A DNA stretch of 64,000 nt, taken from NCBI GenBank assembly GCA_944385895.1, contig CALWYZ010000002.1, positions 94,285 through 158,284 of the forward strand. The letters run 5' to 3'. A program made the translations under genes and the position numbers. Numbering within the stretch: position 1 is the first letter of the stretch; every line of letters begins with the position of its first letter. Under the pieces are notes generated by a model that saw only the letters and a list, made by a program, of their open reading frames with translations, made no database searches and was not told the origin of the DNA. The stretch is from an uncultured Clostridia bacterium. GTDB taxonomy: Bacteria; Bacillota; Clostridia; Oscillospirales; QAKW01. Below, one piece after another: positions 62,585-64,000 of the stretch.

Positions 62585-63556
62585 GTGAGTTGTGAAATAA
62601 AAAAAATAGGAGTACTTACCAGCGGCGGTGATGCGCCGGGCATGAATGCAGCAATTCGAGCAATTACCCGTACCGCTCTTTCAAAGGGCATTAAAGTGGT
62701 TGGCATAAACAGAGGATACCAAGGACTGATTGAAGGCGACTTTATAGATTTAGGATATACAAGCGTTTCAAGAATAATAAATAGAGGCGGAACTATCCTA
62801 TATTCCGCAAGATGCGAAGAGTTCAGATATCCCGAAGGAATAAAAAAAGCTGTTAATATGTGTAAGCGGCACGGAGTAGACGGAATTGTTGCAATTGGCG
62901 GTGACGGCACATTCAGAGGAGCTGCTGATCTTTCTGCAATGGGCGTGCCGTGTATAGGTGTTCCCGGAACTATTGATAATGATATAGGAATCAGTGAATA
63001 TACAATAGGCTTTGATACTGCTGTCAACTGTGTAATCGATATGGTAGACCGTCTCAGAGATACAATGGAATCACATCACAGGTGCTCTGTTGTAGAGGTT
63101 ATGGGCAGAAATGCCGGATATATCGCACTTTATTCTGCAATTTCTACAGGTGCAACCGCTGTAGCAATACCTGAGGTCGAGTATAAATATGAGAATATCT
63201 TGAATAAGATAAAGGATTCTCAGGCTGCGGGAAAAACCCATTTTATTGTAATAGTTGCAGAGGGAATAGGACATAGTGAGCAAATAGCTCAACAGATTGA
63301 AAAAGATACCGGAATAATTACGCGTGCTACTGTTCTTGGTCATGTGCAGCGCGGAGGTTCACCTACTGCAAGCGATAGAGTGAATGCGACCAAAATTGGT
63401 CATTATGCAGTAGAGCTGATCGCAAACGGTTATAGTAATAAAGTCTGTGGTATACAGAAGGGTGAACTTGTCAATTTTGATGTCCAGGAGGCTTTGAAAA
63501 TTAAAAAGCCGTTTCCGATGGATCTTTATAATATCTTTATTGAAACAAGCAAATAA
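62585..63556 (+). CDS. pfkA: ATP-dependent 6-phosphofructokinase
   Basis: Commits fructose-6-phosphate to glycolysis. 323 residues from GTG 62585, chosen because TGGAGG lies 9 nt upstream. The motifs are IGVLTSGGDAPGMNAAIRA, GGTILYSARCEEFR, VAIGGDGTFRGA, the active site PGTIDNDI and GFDTAVNCV, and the C-terminal GHVQRGGSPTASDR. The Gly-Gly-Asp-Gly (GGDG) form indicates the ATP-using rather than PPi-using type. It follows dnaE, a common Firmicutes order. Confidence 0.96.
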   Translation: MSCEIKKIGVLTSGGDAPGMNAAIRAITRTALSKGIKVVGINRGYQGLIEGDFIDLGYTSVSRIINRGGTILYSARCEEFRYPEGIKKAVNMCKRHGVDGIVAIGGDGTFRGAADLSAMGVPCIGVPGTIDNDIGISEYTIGFDTAVNCVIDMVDRLRDTMESHHRCSVVEVMGRNAGYIALYSAISTGATAVAIPEVEYKYENILNKIKDSQAAGKTHFIVIVAEGIGHSEQIAQQIEKDTGIITRATVLGHVQRGGSPTASDRVNATKIGHYAVELIANGYSNKVCGIQKGELVNFDVQEALKIKKPFPMDLYNIFIETSK

Positions 63557-63570
63557 TTTTAAAAACACTA

Positions 63571-63599
63571 TTGAAATTTTCTTCTCTTTAAGTTATAAT
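63571..63599 (+). promoter_or_regulatory. Promoter upstream of the tRNA-Leu region
   Basis: TTGAAA at 63571-63576, a 17-nt spacer and TATAAT at 63594-63599. It points toward the tRNA-Leu fragment and the intact tRNA-Leu and lies 15 nt after the pfkA stop. Confidence 0.7.
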
Positions 63600-63625
63600 C
63601 AATACATTATTTGTAGTTTTATTTT

Positions 63626-63664
63626 GGCTTTTGACAAGCGATAATAAGTCGTTTGTCAAAAGCC
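63626..63664. repeat. 16-bp inverted repeat (hairpin) ahead of the tRNA-Leu fragment
   Basis: GGCTTTTGACAAGCGA (63626-63641) pairs with TCGTTTGTCAAAAGCC (63649-63664) around TAATAAG, with only one G-U pair. No T-tract follows on either strand, so it is not a simple terminator. It could be an operator, an RNA processing site or a remnant of a mobile element. Confidence 0.6.
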
Positions 63665-63675
63665 GGAATATATTA

Positions 63676-63718
63676 GCCGGTGTGATGGAATTGGCAGACG
63701 TGACGGACTCAAAATCTA
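63676..63718 (+). pseudogene. 5' fragment of a tRNA-Leu gene
   Basis: The first 42 nt match the intact tRNA-Leu at 63866 except for four bases, from the acceptor 5' strand GCCGGTG through the CTCAAAA anticodon loop, and then diverge completely. There is no variable arm, T-loop (GTTCGAG) or 3' acceptor strand, and the anticodon stem is broken. It lies exactly 190 bp upstream of the intact copy. Confidence 0.8.
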
Positions 63719-63865
63719 CTTCGCCGTTTCATACCACTGTGGCGGAAACCCTTGATTTATCAAGGTCTTTGACAACTCAATATGTAAATGGTTTTTAATG
63801 TCCCTCCACGATGTCCCTCCGATTTCTCGGATAGGACATCGGGAGTAAGACTTAAAAATATAAAT
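63719..63865. other. 147-bp non-tRNA segment between the two tRNA-Leu copies
   Basis: No convincing gene. It holds a short hairpin CCTTGAT/ATCAAGG (63749-63764), a direct repeat ATGTCCCTCC (63798-63807 and 63811-63820), and a stronger two-part hairpin at 63809-63841 with CGATGTCC/GGACATCG outer and CCGA/TCGG inner stems. No T-tract follows. Confidence 0.5.
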
Positions 63866-63952
63866 GCCGGTGTGTCGGAATTGGCAGACGAGACAGACTC
63901 AAAATCTGTTATCCGCAAGGGTGTGTGGGTTCGAGTCCCACCACCGGCACCA
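63866..63952 (+). tRNA. tRNA-Leu(CAA)
   Basis: 87 nt with the full class II cloverleaf. The acceptor is GCCGGTG/CACCGGC, the D-arm has GGAATTGGCAGAC, and the anticodon stem ACAGA/TCTGT holds loop CTCAAAA giving anticodon CAA (reads UUG). A long variable arm, T-arm GTGGG-TTCGAGT-CCCAC and encoded CCA end follow. The CAA anticodon and long variable arm identify leucine. Confidence 0.96.
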
Positions 63953-63961
63953 GAAATCAAT

Positions 63962-64000
63962 GGCTCGCAAGCCCAGTAATATCAAGGGTTTGCGGGCTTT
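63962..64000 (+). terminator. Terminator after tRNA-Leu (cut by window end)
   Basis: GCTCGCAAGCCC (63963-63974) pairs over 12 bp with GGGTTTGCGGGC (63986-63997), and the sequence ends in TTT at the window edge. It lies 10 nt after the tRNA. Confidence 0.75.

Noticed and set aside
63760..63979. Open frames of 63 and 66 residues across the tRNA-Leu
   Set aside because: These are translations of the tRNA gene itself (VSELADETDSKS.. and the reverse GAGGGTRTHTP..), a common mis-annotation.
1..64000. CRISPR arrays, rRNA genes, prophage or insertion sequences
   Set aside because: No regularly spaced repeats, rRNA signature, transposase, integrase or phage structural gene was found on either strand.

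Overview
The window is about 64 kb of chromosome from a low-GC, anaerobic member of the Clostridia, most like an Oscillospiraceae/Ruminococcaceae-type organism. The evidence is the use of both PolC and DnaE, a long Firmicutes-type SRP RNA directly upstream of dnaX, the sepF/yggT/ylmH/divIVA division cluster, [FeFe] hydrogenases, an S-layer-homology surface protein and the MEP (dxr/ispG) isoprenoid pathway. Most genes are packed into long co-directional operons with good ribosome binding sites. No prophage, insertion sequence, rRNA or CRISPR array was seen. All protein genes look intact except the first, which the window edge cuts.

Layout. 1-7.6 kb: rlmB end, a degenerate P-type-ATPase-like membrane protein, SRP RNA, dnaX, ybaB, recR and a phosphohexomutase. 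7.7-12.8 kb: a branched-chain amino acid ABC transporter (livJHMGF) behind a long leader with terminator-like hairpins. 12.8-14.6 kb, minus strand: a BlaI repressor/M56 metalloprotease pair with two operators. 14.6-19.2 kb, minus strand: an FkbH-like/ACP/MBOAT/SGNH operon that probably decorates a surface polymer with a glyceryl-type group. 19.5-26 kb: a hydrogen module of ELK-fold kinase, two thioredoxin-like [2Fe-2S] proteins, a PAS-containing sensory [FeFe] hydrogenase, a SpoIIE/PP2C-type phosphatase, a second [FeFe] hydrogenase and a TIM-barrel protein. 26-28.3 kb: efp, an acidic zinc-ribbon protein, feoA and a ZIP metal transporter. 28.3-30.1 kb, minus strand: a PlsY-like acyltransferase and a glycolipid glycosyltransferase. 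30.3-32.9 kb: a secreted CAP/Ig-like/SLH protein.

33-46 kb is one long operon behind a strong promoter: miaB, ylbF-like, mutS, mutL, miaA, HlyD-like, yggS, sepF, yggT, ylmH, divIVA, lspA and an rluD-type gene. It joins tRNA modification, mismatch repair and septum placement. 46-62.5 kb carries pyrH, frr, uppS, cdsA, dxr, rseP, ispG, polC, murB, rapZ, whiA and dnaE, covering nucleotide, translation, lipid, isoprenoid, wall and replication functions. pfkA follows. The window ends with a broken 5' tRNA-Leu copy and an intact tRNA-Leu(CAA) 190 bp downstream.

The most unusual items are the P-type-ATPase-like protein with a lost phosphorylation motif, the FkbH/ACP/MBOAT/SGNH surface-modification operon, the kinase/sensor-hydrogenase/phosphatase arrangement, the liv leader and the tRNA-Leu duplication scar. 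All functional statements are read from sequence motifs and gene order; no search was run.
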